From Rhizobium mesosinicum (lineage in GTDB: Bacteria; Pseudomonadota; Alphaproteobacteria; Rhizobiales; Rhizobiaceae), in the NCBI RefSeq assembly GCF_019511345.1, contig NZ_JAEUAK010000011.1:124001-188000 (forward strand): a DNA stretch of 64,000 nt, in the 5' to 3' direction. The notes under the pieces are model-generated. The model searched no databases. It was not told the origin of the DNA and saw nothing but the letters and a program-made list of their open reading frames with translations. The position numbers were made by a program, and so were the translations under genes. How positions within the stretch are numbered: position 1 is the stretch's first letter; every line of letters starts with the position of its first letter. Shown in pieces: positions 8,036-15,913 of the stretch.

Positions 8036-8227
8036 ATGAGCGAAGACGCCTTCAATATGTCGATCCGCAAGTTCCTGAAGGAAGTCGGCGTGACCTCGCA
8101 GCGCAAGATCGAGGAGACGGTGCGCGACGGGCAGATCGGCGGCAAAAGGCTGAAGGTCCGCATGACGCTGACGGCGGAAGGCGCTGCCCTCCACCACGTG
8201 GTCGAGGGCGAAATCGAGCTCCCCTAA
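8036..8227 (+). CDS. DUF6494 family small protein
   Basis: This 63-residue protein starts at an ATG with AAAGAGGAG upstream. It reads MSEDAFNMSIRKFLKEVGVT, then a helix (SQRKIEETVRDGQI) and a beta hairpin (LKVRMTLTAEG, HVVEGEIELP), which matches the small DUF6494 family found across alphaproteobacteria. Function unknown. The TAA stop codon lies at the first bases of an intergenic repeat. Confidence 0.85.
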   Translation: MSEDAFNMSIRKFLKEVGVTSQRKIEETVRDGQIGGKRLKVRMTLTAEGAALHHVVEGEIELP

Positions 8228-8330
8228 AAGCATGTCGCGCAAAAGTGTGCAGCGGTTTTGCGACAACGACATGCGTAAAACAAAGACCTAAAGCGCAGCG
8301 AGCGGATCTGAAAGATCGCGACGCGCTTTA
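8225..8330. repeat. TAAAGC-type palindromic repeat, copy 1
   Basis: About 105 bases made of two palindromic parts. The first has GCATGTCG and CGACATGC arms around a segment containing AAAAGTGTGCAGCGGTTTTG. The second has TAAAGCG and CGCTTTA arms. A near-identical copy lies at 59345-59449 (the two differ at roughly a tenth of positions), and shortened relatives lie at 16712 and 42121. The first three bases are the stop codon of the upstream gene. Confidence 0.85.
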
Positions 8331-8377
8331 GGCAGGCGAACGACGCGACAGAAGCACCGCGCTACGTTAGCCGATCC

Positions 8378-8926
8378 TCACCTATAGTAAGGCGAGACGC
8401 ACGCCTGCCGCGGGCCGTAATAGGGCTGGAACGTGTTGTCGTAAGCCCGGTAGGACCGGTAGCGCGCATAGCACCAGCGCACATGCGCATTGCCGCCATA
8501 GTAGGCGCGGCGATAAACGCGCGGCGCGTAGTATCGCGGCGCATAATAGCGCGGTGCGTAGTAGCGTGGCGCGTAATAGCGTGGCGCGTAATAGCGCGTC
8601 GAGCCGTAATAGTACGGACCGTAATAGCCGGAACCGTAGTAGCCACGATCATAATAGTCGGAGCCATAATATCTGGGCTGCGACAGCGCTCCACCGATGA
8701 TCAAGCCTGTGGCCAGGCCGCCGAGCGCCCAGCCCCAGTCGTCGCCGCCATGGTGGCGGCGATGGTAGCCGCCATAATAGCCGCCATAATAGCCGCCACG
8801 GTGACGCACCGGCTGCGCCTGCAGCGCCTCGACCTCAGGGGCGGCAATGGTGGGAAACGCCTCGGCCGGCAGCGCGCTCGTCAGCGCCGACACCAGCGAT
8901 AGGGCAATGATTGAGAGCCTCTTCAT
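8378..8926 (-). CDS. BA14K-like Tyr/Gly-rich secreted protein
   Basis: The start is ATG 8926 (MKRLSIIALSLVSAL). The in-frame GTG at 8935 overlaps the ribosome binding site (GGAGGTG) and is rejected. There is a signal peptide of about 23 residues (cleaved near AEA/F), then a glycine/tyrosine-rich segment (GGYYGGYYGGYH), a glycine-zipper-like stretch (GGLATGLIIGGAL), five RYYAP units encoded by a 15-base tandem repeat (8519-8596), and a C-terminal BA14K domain (RWCYARYRSYRAYDNTFQ, two Cys). BA14K proteins are envelope proteins; the Brucella one is described as lectin-like. The Tyr-rich part is probably disordered or adhesive. Confidence 0.85.
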   Translation of the reverse strand: MKRLSIIALSLVSALTSALPAEAFPTIAAPEVEALQAQPVRHRGGYYGGYYGGYHRRHHGGDDWGWALGGLATGLIIGGALSQPRYYGSDYYDRGYYGSGYYGPYYYGSTRYYAPRYYAPRYYAPRYYAPRYYAPRVYRRAYYGGNAHVRWCYARYRSYRAYDNTFQPYYGPRQACVSPYYR

Positions 8927-9273
8927 TGGCTTCACCTCCGTCTACATCGCCGCACCTCATTATAGCGCGGAAAAGATCGCGTGGCACTTAATTTTCAAGC
9001 CGGCGACGGTATTCCAGTAAGGCTGACCGAGGGCGCCGTGCGTCCGTTCGGACGCACAAAGGACGCTCGGCACTTTGAACTTACGCATTGGGCTTTCCGA
9101 AAACCGGTTCCGATTTTCGGGCCGATGCTGTCGTCGCCATTTCCCGCGGCGCGCTGCGCTGCTCACCCGCTCCTCTAACCCGAATGCAGCATTGACGGCC
9201 AGCCGCTCCGGCATAGAATCGCTTGAGGGTCGATCGCATCGGGCTGGGGCTGGCGCATCTTGAGGAGGGTGCC

Positions 9274-10365
9274 ATGCAGAAAACCGATATGCAGAAATCC
9301 GATATGCAGCAACCTGACATGCAGAAAGTCGACGCGCTTGTCGGTCGCCTCGTGGGCGATCTCGGGGCCAGCGTGTCGGGCGTTCTCGTCGTGCTCGGCG
9401 ATCATCTCGGCCTGTTCCGAGCGATGATGGACGGGCGGCCGCGCTCCTCCATGGAGCTGGCGGAAACGACCGGGCTTGCCGAGCGCAACGTGCGCGAGTG
9501 GCTGGCTGCCATGGCGGCTGCCGATTACATCACCTACCACGAGGCTTCCAAAAAATTCGCCATGACGCCCGAGCAGGCGCTGGTTTTGGCCAATGAGGAC
9601 AGCCCCGCCTTTTTCGGCGGCGCCTTCGAAATCGTGCAGTCCATGTGGATGGACGAGCCGAAGGTGGAGGATGCCTTCAAAACGGGGCGCGGCCTTGGCT
9701 GGCATGAGCACAGCACCTGCCTGTTCCGCGGCACCGAGCGCTTCTTCCGGCCGGGCTATAACAGCCATCTCGTGACCGAGTGGATCCCGGCGCTCAAGGG
9801 TGTGAAGGAAAAGCTCGAACGCGGCGCTGAAGTCGCCGATATCGGCTGCGGCCACGGCGCCTCGACGATCCTGATGGCGCAGGCCTTCCCGAAGTCGCAT
9901 TTCCACGGCTTCGACTATCACGGCCCGTCGATCGAGCGGGCGAAACGCGCCGCCAAGGAGGCGGGTGTCGACGACCGGGTGACCTTCAGCAAGGCTTCGG
10001 CCAAGGAATTCCCCGCCGGCAACTACGATCTCGTCGCCATGTTCGACTGCCTGCACGACATGGGCGACCCTGTCGGCGCCGGCCGGCATATCCGCGAGAC
10101 CATGGCCAAGGACGGCACCTGGATGATCGTAGAGCCCTTCGCCCATGACGGCCTGAAAGACAATCTCAACCCCGTCGGTCGCGTCTATTACGGCGCCTCG
10201 GCAATGATCTGCACGCCTGCCTCCATGGCCCAGGAAGTCGGCCTCGGGCTCGGCGCGCAGGCGGGCGAGATGAAGCTGCGCAAGGTGGCGATGGATGCCG
10301 GATATCACCATTTCCGCCGCGCGAGCGAAACGCCTTTCAACATGGTGTTTGAAGTGCGGGCCTGA
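9274..10365 (+). CDS. Winged-helix/SAM-dependent methyltransferase
   Basis: The start at 9274 has GAGGAGGG upstream. The protein (363 residues) opens with four pentapeptides (MQKTD, MQKSD, MQQPD, MQKVD) from a 15-base tandem repeat. Residues about 20-110 are a winged helix of the Rv2258c/O-methyltransferase type (ELAETTGLAERNVREWLAAM). Residues about 170-363 are a Rossmann methyltransferase with motif I ADIGCGHGAS (about 187-196), acidic FDYHGPS after beta 2, and MFDCLHDMG as motif IV. Such proteins methylate small molecules, and the winged helix is usually a dimerisation domain. Substrate unknown. It ends just before a repeat. Confidence 0.9.
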   Translation: MQKTDMQKSDMQQPDMQKVDALVGRLVGDLGASVSGVLVVLGDHLGLFRAMMDGRPRSSMELAETTGLAERNVREWLAAMAAADYITYHEASKKFAMTPEQALVLANEDSPAFFGGAFEIVQSMWMDEPKVEDAFKTGRGLGWHEHSTCLFRGTERFFRPGYNSHLVTEWIPALKGVKEKLERGAEVADIGCGHGASTILMAQAFPKSHFHGFDYHGPSIERAKRAAKEAGVDDRVTFSKASAKEFPAGNYDLVAMFDCLHDMGDPVGAGRHIRETMAKDGTWMIVEPFAHDGLKDNLNPVGRVYYGASAMICTPASMAQEVGLGLGAQAGEMKLRKVAMDAGYHHFRRASETPFNMVFEVRA

Positions 10366-10420
10366 ATGGGTTTCTACGGCGCACAGGTTCGCGCAAGAGG
10401 GCCAGAGGGTGGCGCCCGGA

Positions 10421-10541
10421 GCCCCCTCATCCGCCCTTCGGGCACCTTCTCCCCGCCGGGGAGAAGGGGGAGCCAACACGGCGGCAACGACACCCCTTCT
10501 CCCCCAATGGGAGAAGGTGCCCGAAGGGCGGATGAGGGGGC
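10421..10541. repeat. Rhizobial palindromic intergenic repeat, inverted pair
   Basis: The segments 10421-10453 and 10509-10541 are perfect 33-base inverted copies of each other (beginning GCCCCCTCATCCGCCC). Each also contains its own small hairpins (CCCTTCGGG, CTCCCCGCCGGGGAG). Related sequence recurs at 47783-47983 and 54325-54378. This resembles the mosaic intergenic palindromes described in rhizobia (RIME type), but I assign the name only tentatively. Confidence 0.8.
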
Positions 10542-10853
10542 CACGGGCGCATACCTTGCTGATTTTCTGATCAAGCATGGGAGAGCGGACGGGGGACCGC
10601 GAGACGCCTGTGAACAGGTACAGGGATGGGCAGAGCGGTAGATGGCCAGCGGCGCAAGCTCGGCGAACTCCGGAGGCCTCGATACCTCACGCAAATTCAC
10701 GACGCCTTACCACAATTAACTCGTCCTGGAGCTTCGTCAGGCGTAGCAATCGATCGGAAGCTCTGCCGAAACTAGATCGAGGCCAGCCACCACACACGCC
10801 TCCCTGCGTGGCGGCGCTCATCACCGAGGCTGTCAACACTGATGGAGCCGGAA
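10542..10853. other. Intergenic region, no gene seen
   Basis: This stretch follows the inverted repeat and precedes the metallo-beta-lactamase-fold gene. The open frames crossing it have poor composition and no convincing start signals. It presumably contains the promoter of the downstream gene, but I cannot point to clear promoter boxes. Confidence 0.5.
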
Positions 10854-11822
10854 ATGAACAAGCACGATTACGCACTGTCACGACGTGGTTTCTGCCTCTG
10901 CTGCCTCGGTGGAGCAACATTTGCCGCCTCTGGGGGATGGCTGACGCCAGCAGAGGTATTCGCCGCAGCGAAGAGTGTCGTCATCCAGTTCCGTGAGGCG
11001 GCGGCCGCGGCGGATATCAAGACCACCACGCTTCGCGGCGGGATCAGCGCGCTTTCCGGTTCTGGAGGCAACATCGGCGTCCTCATCGGCGATGACGGCA
11101 AGCTGCTCGTCGACGCCGGGCTCACAGCTTCCCGTCCCAGGATCGAGAAAGCTCTGGCCGACCTCGGTCAACAGCCGATCAAGCACCTCATCAATTCGCA
11201 CTGGCATTTCGACCACACCGATGGAAACGAGTGGCTCAATTCGGAGGGCGCCATGATCATGGCCCACCCGAACTCGCTCAAGCACCTGGCTGTCGCGACG
11301 CGCGTCGAGGACTGGAACTTCGATTTCCCTCCGTCGCCGAAGGGGGCGCTGCCGACAATGGTTATGAAGTCAGAGGAGGAGACGCTGAAGCAGAATGGCC
11401 AGACGATCACGCTGAAATACTACGGCCCCGCGCATACCGACAGCGACATCTCCGTGTTTTTCCAGGAAGCCAACGTCGTCCAGATGGGCGACACCTTCTG
11501 GAACGGCGTCTATCCCTTCATCGACTATTCGACGGGCGGCAGCATCGACGGGCAGATCCAGGCCGCTGAGGCGAACGTCAAGATGGTGGATGATCAGACG
11601 ATCGTCATTCCCGGGCATGGAGAGATCGCAGGCAAGAAGGATCTCATCGCCTGGCGGGACATGCTCGTCGGAGTCAGGGAAAACGTCGCCAAGCTGAAGA
11701 AGGATGGTCGCAGCGCCGAAGACACAGTCGCCGCCAAGCCCACGGCGGAATGGGATCCCGTCTTCGGGAACTGGGCGATCTCGCCGGCGCTCTTCACCCG
11801 CCTTGTCTACGAAGGTGTGTGA
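10854..11822 (+). CDS. Tat-exported metallo-beta-lactamase-fold hydrolase
   Basis: The start at 10854 (MNKHDYALSRRGFCLCC) is preceded by GGAGCCGGAA, which is better than the ATG at 10842. SRRGFCLCC plus a hydrophobic stretch is a twin-arginine signal. The mature part (total 322 residues) has the metallo-beta-lactamase zinc motif HWHFDHTDGNEWL (HxHxDH) near residue 117, a GPAHTDSDISVFF His motif near residue 190, and IVIPGHGEIAG near 250. The family includes lactamases, glyoxalase II-like and sulfur-metabolism enzymes. This subgroup (Tat signal, N-terminal ALSGSGGNIGVLIGDDG) is uncharacterised, so I give no substrate. Confidence 0.9.
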   Translation: MNKHDYALSRRGFCLCCLGGATFAASGGWLTPAEVFAAAKSVVIQFREAAAAADIKTTTLRGGISALSGSGGNIGVLIGDDGKLLVDAGLTASRPRIEKALADLGQQPIKHLINSHWHFDHTDGNEWLNSEGAMIMAHPNSLKHLAVATRVEDWNFDFPPSPKGALPTMVMKSEEETLKQNGQTITLKYYGPAHTDSDISVFFQEANVVQMGDTFWNGVYPFIDYSTGGSIDGQIQAAEANVKMVDDQTIVIPGHGEIAGKKDLIAWRDMLVGVRENVAKLKKDGRSAEDTVAAKPTAEWDPVFGNWAISPALFTRLVYEGV

Positions 11823-12236
11823 ACCGACACTCTCCGCGGCGGTGTATGGCTTCGGAAGTCCTCCCTCATGTCGACAGTCTATACTGCCCGGCATATAGCC
11901 GGTTCGGACCTGAAAAGACCCCTCCCCAACCCCTCCCCACAGGTGGGAGGGGCTGACTGGCGGCACCGCCTCGCTTCTCCTGAAACGCCGAAGATCTGAA
12001 AAGCGGGTGCGGGTTACACCCTTCCCCCTCATGGGGGTTTGGGGCGGGTTTTTCTATAAATTCGGAGGGACCTGTTCCTCTCTCTTCGGCCTCACGGCAA
12101 ACCGCGCCGCGCCTGCCTGCGGGCGCGCCGTGCCGCTCGCATCCGAACTGAAGAGCATAGGAACCCTTCACGAAACCGCGAAACAATTCGCAAGCTGTTA
12201 AGTATTCATCCGAGAACATGCTGCAGAGTGGGAACT
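11823..12236. other. Intergenic region with repeat remnants
   Basis: 414 bases without a credible gene. It contains a GGGGAGGGG-type palindromic remnant (CCCCTCCCCACAGGTGGGAGGGG, near 11931-11953) and a second short hairpin near 12025-12045, again resembling intergenic palindrome debris. The last part, near 12150-12236, is AT-richer and is presumably the promoter region of the gene at 12280. Confidence 0.5.
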
Positions 12237-12257
12237 ATAACCGGTCATGCCGGTTAT
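12237..12257. promoter_or_regulatory. Palindromic operator-like site
   Basis: ATAACCGG-TCATG-CCGGTTAT is a perfect inverted repeat with 8-base arms and a 5-base spacer, ending 22 bases before the ATG of the small gene at 12280. Its position suggests a repressor site overlapping the transcription start. The regulator is not identifiable here. Confidence 0.5.
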
Positions 12258-12279
12258 ATTCGCAGCAAAGGATACGGCC

Positions 12280-12483
12280 ATGACCAAGGTCCTCAATTCA
12301 CGCGCAATTATTATTTCCGCGGATCGTCTTGACGATTGCAAGGAATACCTCGGAACCGACGTCCACCAGCTGATCGACCATGCTCTGAGCGCCGGCTGGT
12401 CCATCGACGAGGTGGTCGTCGCACTCAGCGGCCTCGCAGAAGAAGAGATATCCGTGCCGGAGCGGGCAGTTACGTTCCATTGA
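12280..12483 (+). CDS. Small hypothetical protein
   Basis: The start at 12280 (MTKVLNSRAIIISADR) follows AAAGGAT; an upstream ATG at 12247 lies inside the palindrome and is rejected. The 67-residue acidic protein is probably helical (LDDCKEYLGTDVHQLIDHAL, GWSIDEVVVALSGLAEEE). No family recognised. A strong terminator follows 28 bases after the stop, so it is a single-gene transcription unit. Confidence 0.75.
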   Translation: MTKVLNSRAIIISADRLDDCKEYLGTDVHQLIDHALSAGWSIDEVVVALSGLAEEEISVPERAVTFH

Positions 12484-12510
12484 AATCCGCAACGGACCGC
12501 CATCGTTTAG

Positions 12511-12541
12511 AAGGCCGGGGCTTTGAAACCCCGGCCTTTTC
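12511..12541 (+). terminator. Rho-independent terminator
   Basis: The 10-bp GC-rich stem AAGGCCGGGG / CCCCGGCCTT (12511-12520 and 12529-12538) with an 8-base loop is followed by a T-tract. This is a textbook terminator for the gene at 12280. Confidence 0.9.
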
Positions 12542-12635
12542 GTGACCGCTTCGGAAATGTGGCCTGCACCAAGATCGCTGCCTCATGAGCCGGACAGATC
12601 AGCTATCCGCCAGTCTCACGAGCAGGCGTTCCTTG

Positions 12636-12816
12636 TGGCGCCCCCTCTGTCCTGCCGGACATCTCCCCACAAGGGGGAGATTAGGCTGGGCGCACGGGCT
12701 TCCTCAACCAATGAGCGTTCCAGCCCGGCGAAACGATAGAGGTGTGTGAAGGTCAGGCCACTTGTCGATCTCCCCCCTTGTGGGGAAGATGCCTGGCAAG
12801 GCAGAGGGGGGTGCCC
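12636..12816. repeat. Inverted intergenic palindrome (second type)
   Basis: GGCGCCCCCTCTGTCCTGCC with a following CATCTCCCCACAAGGGGGAGAT hairpin (about 12637-12682) is mirrored by GATCTCCCCCCTTGTGGGGA and CCTGGCAAGGCAGAGGGGGG (about 12767-12811). It is an imperfect inverted pair enclosing about 85 bases. It fills most of the otherwise gene-free stretch 12542-12957. It differs in sequence from the repeat at 10421 but has the same architecture. Confidence 0.75.
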
Positions 12817-12957
12817 ACGGCTCGACACAAAAGTGACGGAGCCTGAACCAGCCAATACATCTAGTCCGACGCCCAACCACAAAAAACGGCGCCCCAAAAC
12901 CGGAGCACCGCTTCAAAATCATCAGCACACCAACGCCACAGCGAGGCCCGAAAGGCC

Positions 12958-13164
12958 CTACCCCTTCTTCGGCGCCCTGGTCTTCTTTGCCGGCGCTTCC
13001 GGCGCAGGCTGGGCGAGCCTCAGCGCGCGCAGCTTTTCGGTCTTCTTCTGCCGCGCGGCGGCTTCGCTTTCGAGGATGTCCCTGGCGATGGACGTCGTCT
13101 GCTCGGCCCTCGCCTGTGGCGAAAGCTTTTCGGGCTTGAAGAACGTGTCTTTCGACTCGGCCAT
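12958..13164 (-). CDS. Small basic hypothetical protein
   Basis: This 68-residue protein (MAESKDTFFKPEKLSPQARA...) is preceded by GGAGAC. It is probably helical (TTSIARDILESEAAARQKKTEK) with an Ala/Pro/Lys-rich basic tail (PEAPAKKTRAPKKG). It lies 40 bases downstream of the S21 gene on the same strand and is probably cotranscribed. The basic tail would suit nucleic acid or ribosome association, but that is speculation. Overlapping plus-strand frames here are shadows. Confidence 0.75.
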   Translation of the reverse strand: MAESKDTFFKPEKLSPQARAEQTTSIARDILESEAAARQKKTEKLRALRLAQPAPEAPAKKTRAPKKG

Positions 13165-13204
13165 GTCTCCTCCTTTTCGTTGGATCCTTAAGACCGGGAA
13201 AAGA

Positions 13205-13453
13205 TCAGCGGGCGCCGCGGGCCGGCATTACCTTCTTCTTCGGCGCCGGCAGGAGGCCTTCGCGCTGTGCCTGCTTGCGGGCGAGCTTACGGGCGCGGCG
13301 AATCGCTTCGCCCTTTTCGCGGGCGCGCTTTTCCGACGGCTTCTCGTAGGCGCTGCGTTCCTTCATTTCACGGAACACACCTTCGCGCTGCAGCTTCTTC
13401 TTGAGCACGCGGAGGGCCTGATCGACGTTGTTGTCTCGGACGAGTACCTGCAA
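13205..13453 (-). CDS. rpsU: 30S ribosomal protein S21
   Basis: The 82-residue product begins MQVLVRDNNVDQALRVLKKK and has the S21 core (REGVFREMKERSAYEKPSEK, then KRAREKGEAIRRARKLARK). The start codon is TTG (13451-13453) with AAGGAG six to seven bases upstream. No ATG is available without losing the conserved MQVLVRDNN start. S21 sits at the mRNA exit/anti-SD region of the small subunit. Rhizobia often carry more than one rpsU, so this may be an accessory copy; the neighbours are a cold-shock gene and small conserved genes. Confidence 0.93.
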   Translation of the reverse strand: MQVLVRDNNVDQALRVLKKKLQREGVFREMKERSAYEKPSEKRAREKGEAIRRARKLARKQAQREGLLPAPKKKVMPARGAR

Positions 13454-13481
13454 GTTTTCTCCTTAATCAGCGTTGCTGCTG

Positions 13482-13772
13482 TTATTTCCTGATGCGGATC
13501 GAATTCGAATTGATCCAGCTCGATGTCGAACTCTCGGAAGCCGCCTGCACTTTGGAGGGCAAGGGAGCCGAAGGCGATGCGAGCACGTCTATATCATCCT
13601 GACGGATGCTGCGCTCGAAATTCTCGTTCTGGAACCGGACGCGATAATGGGTAAAACCCTGCGCGGCCGGCAGAATGGATAGTACGTTGCCCGAGCCCGA
13701 AGGCTGGGCATTACCGAGAACGCCATGCTTGAGCATGATGGTGTCACCCGGCCGGTAACGACGGTTTACCAT
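13482..13772 (-). CDS. Small conserved protein (MVNRRYRPGDTIML type)
   Basis: The ATG at 13772 follows ACGGAGAACG. The 96-residue product has a beta-rich, SH3-like appearance: RYRPGDTIMLKHGVL, GNVLSILPAAQGFTHYRVRF, ENFERSIRQDDID, then a Ser/Ala-rich tail. Similar short proteins occur in rhizobia, but I know of no function. It lies between cspA-like and rpsU genes on the same strand, separated from the former by a terminator. The tail (SSTSSWINSNSIRIRK) ends 28 bases before the rpsU start. Confidence 0.78.
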   Translation of the reverse strand: MVNRRYRPGDTIMLKHGVLGNAQPSGSGNVLSILPAAQGFTHYRVRFQNENFERSIRQDDIDVLASPSAPLPSKVQAASESSTSSWINSNSIRIRK

Positions 13773-13792
13773 ATCGTTCTCCGTAAGAAATC

Positions 13793-13825
13793 AAAAAACA
13801 AAAGGCCGGGACTACTCCCGACCTT
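13793..13825 (-). terminator. Rho-independent terminator after the cold-shock gene
   Basis: On the minus strand a hairpin (arms 13802-13811 and 13816-13825, one mismatch, 4-base loop) is followed by a T-rich run (TTTTGTTTTTT). It lies 78 bases beyond the stop of the cold-shock gene and should end that transcript. Confidence 0.75.
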
Positions 13826-13903
13826 CCCCGGCCAGCTGACTGGCCTCAGTCATCGCCTTTGCGCGCCAGTACATCCGTGGTCGCGCGAAGTCGTGACAAT
13901 TTC

Positions 13904-14113
13904 TTAGGCAGCGCGGAGGTTGTCGGCAGAGCTCTTGCCCGAACGACGGTCCTGCACGATGTCGTAGGTGATCTTCTGTCCGTCCGAGAGCGAGCGCATG
14001 CCTGCGCGTTCAACTGCGGAAATGTGGACGAAAACATCCTGGCTGCCGTTATCCGGCTGGATAAAACCAAAACCCTTGGTAGAGTTGAACCACTTGACTG
14101 TACCTGTATTCAT
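13904..14113 (-). CDS. CspA-family cold-shock protein
   Basis: This 69-residue protein begins MNTGTVKWFNSTKGFGFIQP and has both nucleic acid-binding motifs, KGFGFI (RNP1) and DVFVHISAV (RNP2), and a single OB fold. It binds single-stranded RNA or DNA as an RNA chaperone. GAAAGGAGAT precedes the start. The long AT-rich leader upstream (14114 to about 14330) would suit the thermosensitive leader typical of csp genes. Rhizobia carry several csp genes, so the letter suffix cannot be assigned. Confidence 0.96.
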   Translation of the reverse strand: MNTGTVKWFNSTKGFGFIQPDNGSQDVFVHISAVERAGMRSLSDGQKITYDIVQDRRSGKSSADNLRAA

Positions 14114-14545
14114 AACGATCTCCTTTCAAAGCAACCGTTGATTTTCCCGCGATACCCTGCGGGCTTGGGTCGATTATTTGTAAGGAAATCTGACGAGAGC
14201 ACAGATGGCTGCTCAACGACGTCACAAGCAATGGTCGATGCCCGTAATATACGGTCAATTTTAAATTTGGCAACAGACGCAGGCGGAAATTCTTCGAACC
14301 GCTTGCAGGTTTTTGATGTAAGCGACTGATATAATTAATATTATTCGCGAGACAGCGACCCAGCCCGTCTCGGCGTCATCCTCGGGCCTGTCCCGAGGAT
14401 CTGCCATGACCCGCAGCAGATGCTCTGGCCAAACCCGGACATGACGGAAGAACTGCCCACCCGGCATATGGCCTTGCGCCCGGCAGCGATGTAGGAAGGA
14501 TCTCCGCACAGCCTGCGGGTTTAAGCGAAAGCCACTGGAATCACC
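14114..14545. other. Leader/promoter region and hairpin repeat
   Basis: 432 bases with no gene. The left part is the AT-rich upstream region of the cold-shock gene. The right part holds a hairpin repeat near 14375-14405 (ATCCTCGGG/CCCGAGGAT arms), the same type as at 16781-16902. Confidence 0.6.
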
Positions 14546-15049
14546 ATGCCGACGACGCCGGTTGAACACGCAGTCAAAATCCGCCCCGCCACATCGGCCG
14601 ACATGGAAGTCCTCGGCGGCTTCGGCGCCCTGCTCGTCGCGCTGCATCACGAACTGGACGGCAAACGCTTCATCGAAGCGGCCAAGAGCACGCCGCTCAG
14701 ATACGGGCAGTTTCTTCAAAGCCAGCTCGCGCGGCCCGACGTCATTGTCATCGTCGCCGAAGACGATAGCGGCCTAGTCGGATATGCCTATGCTGCATCC
14801 GAAGGCTTCGATTATATGTCGCTGCGCGGGCCGGCCGGCGTCATCCACGATCTCTTCGTCGATCCCGGCCGCCGGCGCGAAGGCGTCGGCAGGATGCTCA
14901 TGGAAGCGGCAATGGCCGGATTGAAATCCCTCGGCGCCGAACGCTTCGTGCTGTCGACCGCCCATCGCAACGAGGCCGCCCGCAGCCTCTTTGCCACCAT
15001 GGGCTTCCGCCCGACGATGATCGAGATGACGCGCGAGGCGGATGGCTGA
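14546..15049 (+). CDS. GNAT-family N-acetyltransferase
   Basis: This 167-residue protein has the GNAT fold: an N-terminal VKIRPATSADMEVLGGF, VIVIVAEDDSGLVGYAYA (beta 2-3), a VIHDLFVDPGRRREGVGRMLME acetyl-CoA loop (motif A, R/Q-x-x-G-x-G/A form RRREGVG), and AERFVLSTAHRNEAARSLFATMGFRP at the C-terminus. It transfers acetyl from acetyl-CoA to an amine. Substrate unknown. It stands alone between repeats. Confidence 0.92.
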   Translation: MPTTPVEHAVKIRPATSADMEVLGGFGALLVALHHELDGKRFIEAAKSTPLRYGQFLQSQLARPDVIVIVAEDDSGLVGYAYAASEGFDYMSLRGPAGVIHDLFVDPGRRREGVGRMLMEAAMAGLKSLGAERFVLSTAHRNEAARSLFATMGFRPTMIEMTREADG

Positions 15050-15248
15050 AGCCGGCTCGAAGCGGGCCGGTATCTTATTACCGGATGGGGCTTTGCCCCT
15101 ATATGCGCCGCCGCGAATAAAACTGTGCAGTGCCGCTCTCCTGTCTTGCCCTTGGCCTCTGTTGACGGTTTTTGGGAACTTCCGGCTGCAGGGAGAATTC
15201 ATAGTATGACGCACCCCTCGCCCCTCGTTCGTACGGCAGGAGTGGACC

Positions 15249-15623
15249 ATGGCAAAGGCAACTGAGTTGAAGACCATCCGGGCGCTCGCCATCGCGTTTT
15301 GCGCCGCTCTGCTTTTCAGCGGCGCCGCCAAGTGGCCGGCGCTGCCGAACTCGGGCTTCCTGACCGGCCGGGGTGCTGCACCCGAGGATGTCGATAACGG
15401 AACCGCGATCTTTGCCACCGGGCAGGATGAGCGAAGCTACGGAAAGCCGCTCGATATCAAGATCCCGCAATACGCCTACTTCCGGCAGGAAGACAAATAC
15501 GTCATCATCCTGCAGGCCGAGAAATACGACGGCAAAAGCATCATCGGCGCCGAGACGTTCGACGGCGAAAAGGTGGTCGGCCTGCTCGACGAGTTCGATC
15601 TCTTGGGCGATCACGGCCGATAG
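15249..15623 (+). CDS. Membrane-anchored or exported hypothetical protein
   Basis: In this 124-residue protein, residues 8-28 (IRALAIAFCAALLFSGAAKW) form one hydrophobic segment, either a signal peptide or a signal anchor. It is followed by a soluble domain with several acidic patches (DVDNGTAIFATGQDERSYGK, YVIILQAEKYDGKSI). No family recognised. It starts 59 bases after a purine-rich tract; there is no clear partner gene. Confidence 0.7.
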   Translation: MAKATELKTIRALAIAFCAALLFSGAAKWPALPNSGFLTGRGAAPEDVDNGTAIFATGQDERSYGKPLDIKIPQYAYFRQEDKYVIILQAEKYDGKSIIGAETFDGEKVVGLLDEFDLLGDHGR

Positions 15624-15913
15624 TTTCCGGCGCTGACACCGCAGCCGTGATGGCGCATAAAAAAATGAGGCACGTCTTGAGAGACGGCCTCGAAGTTGCG
15701 TCAAGTCGGCCCAGCTCCACAAGGCCGTCTTCACTCTATCCGTCAGCCGGGCAAGCGCTACCCCCAATCGGGTGATATCTGGCGGGATTGCGAAGATTTT
15801 TTAAGAAAAGTGGAAAGATTTAAGTGGCTTACGTAGCGTGAACCACTATTCCTCGCTCTCGCCTTCTTTCCCGGTCATCAGCGTCAAGCCGTGGTTACGA
15901 GTCAGGAGATGCC

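Noticed and set aside
9175..10578. A 467-codon minus-strand frame over the methyltransferase and repeat
   Set aside because: It runs through the inverted repeat and antisense to the methyltransferase; low-quality composition.
10687..10920. A 77-codon minus-strand frame before the metallo-beta-lactamase gene
   Set aside because: It overlaps the start of a well-supported gene and has no conserved motif.
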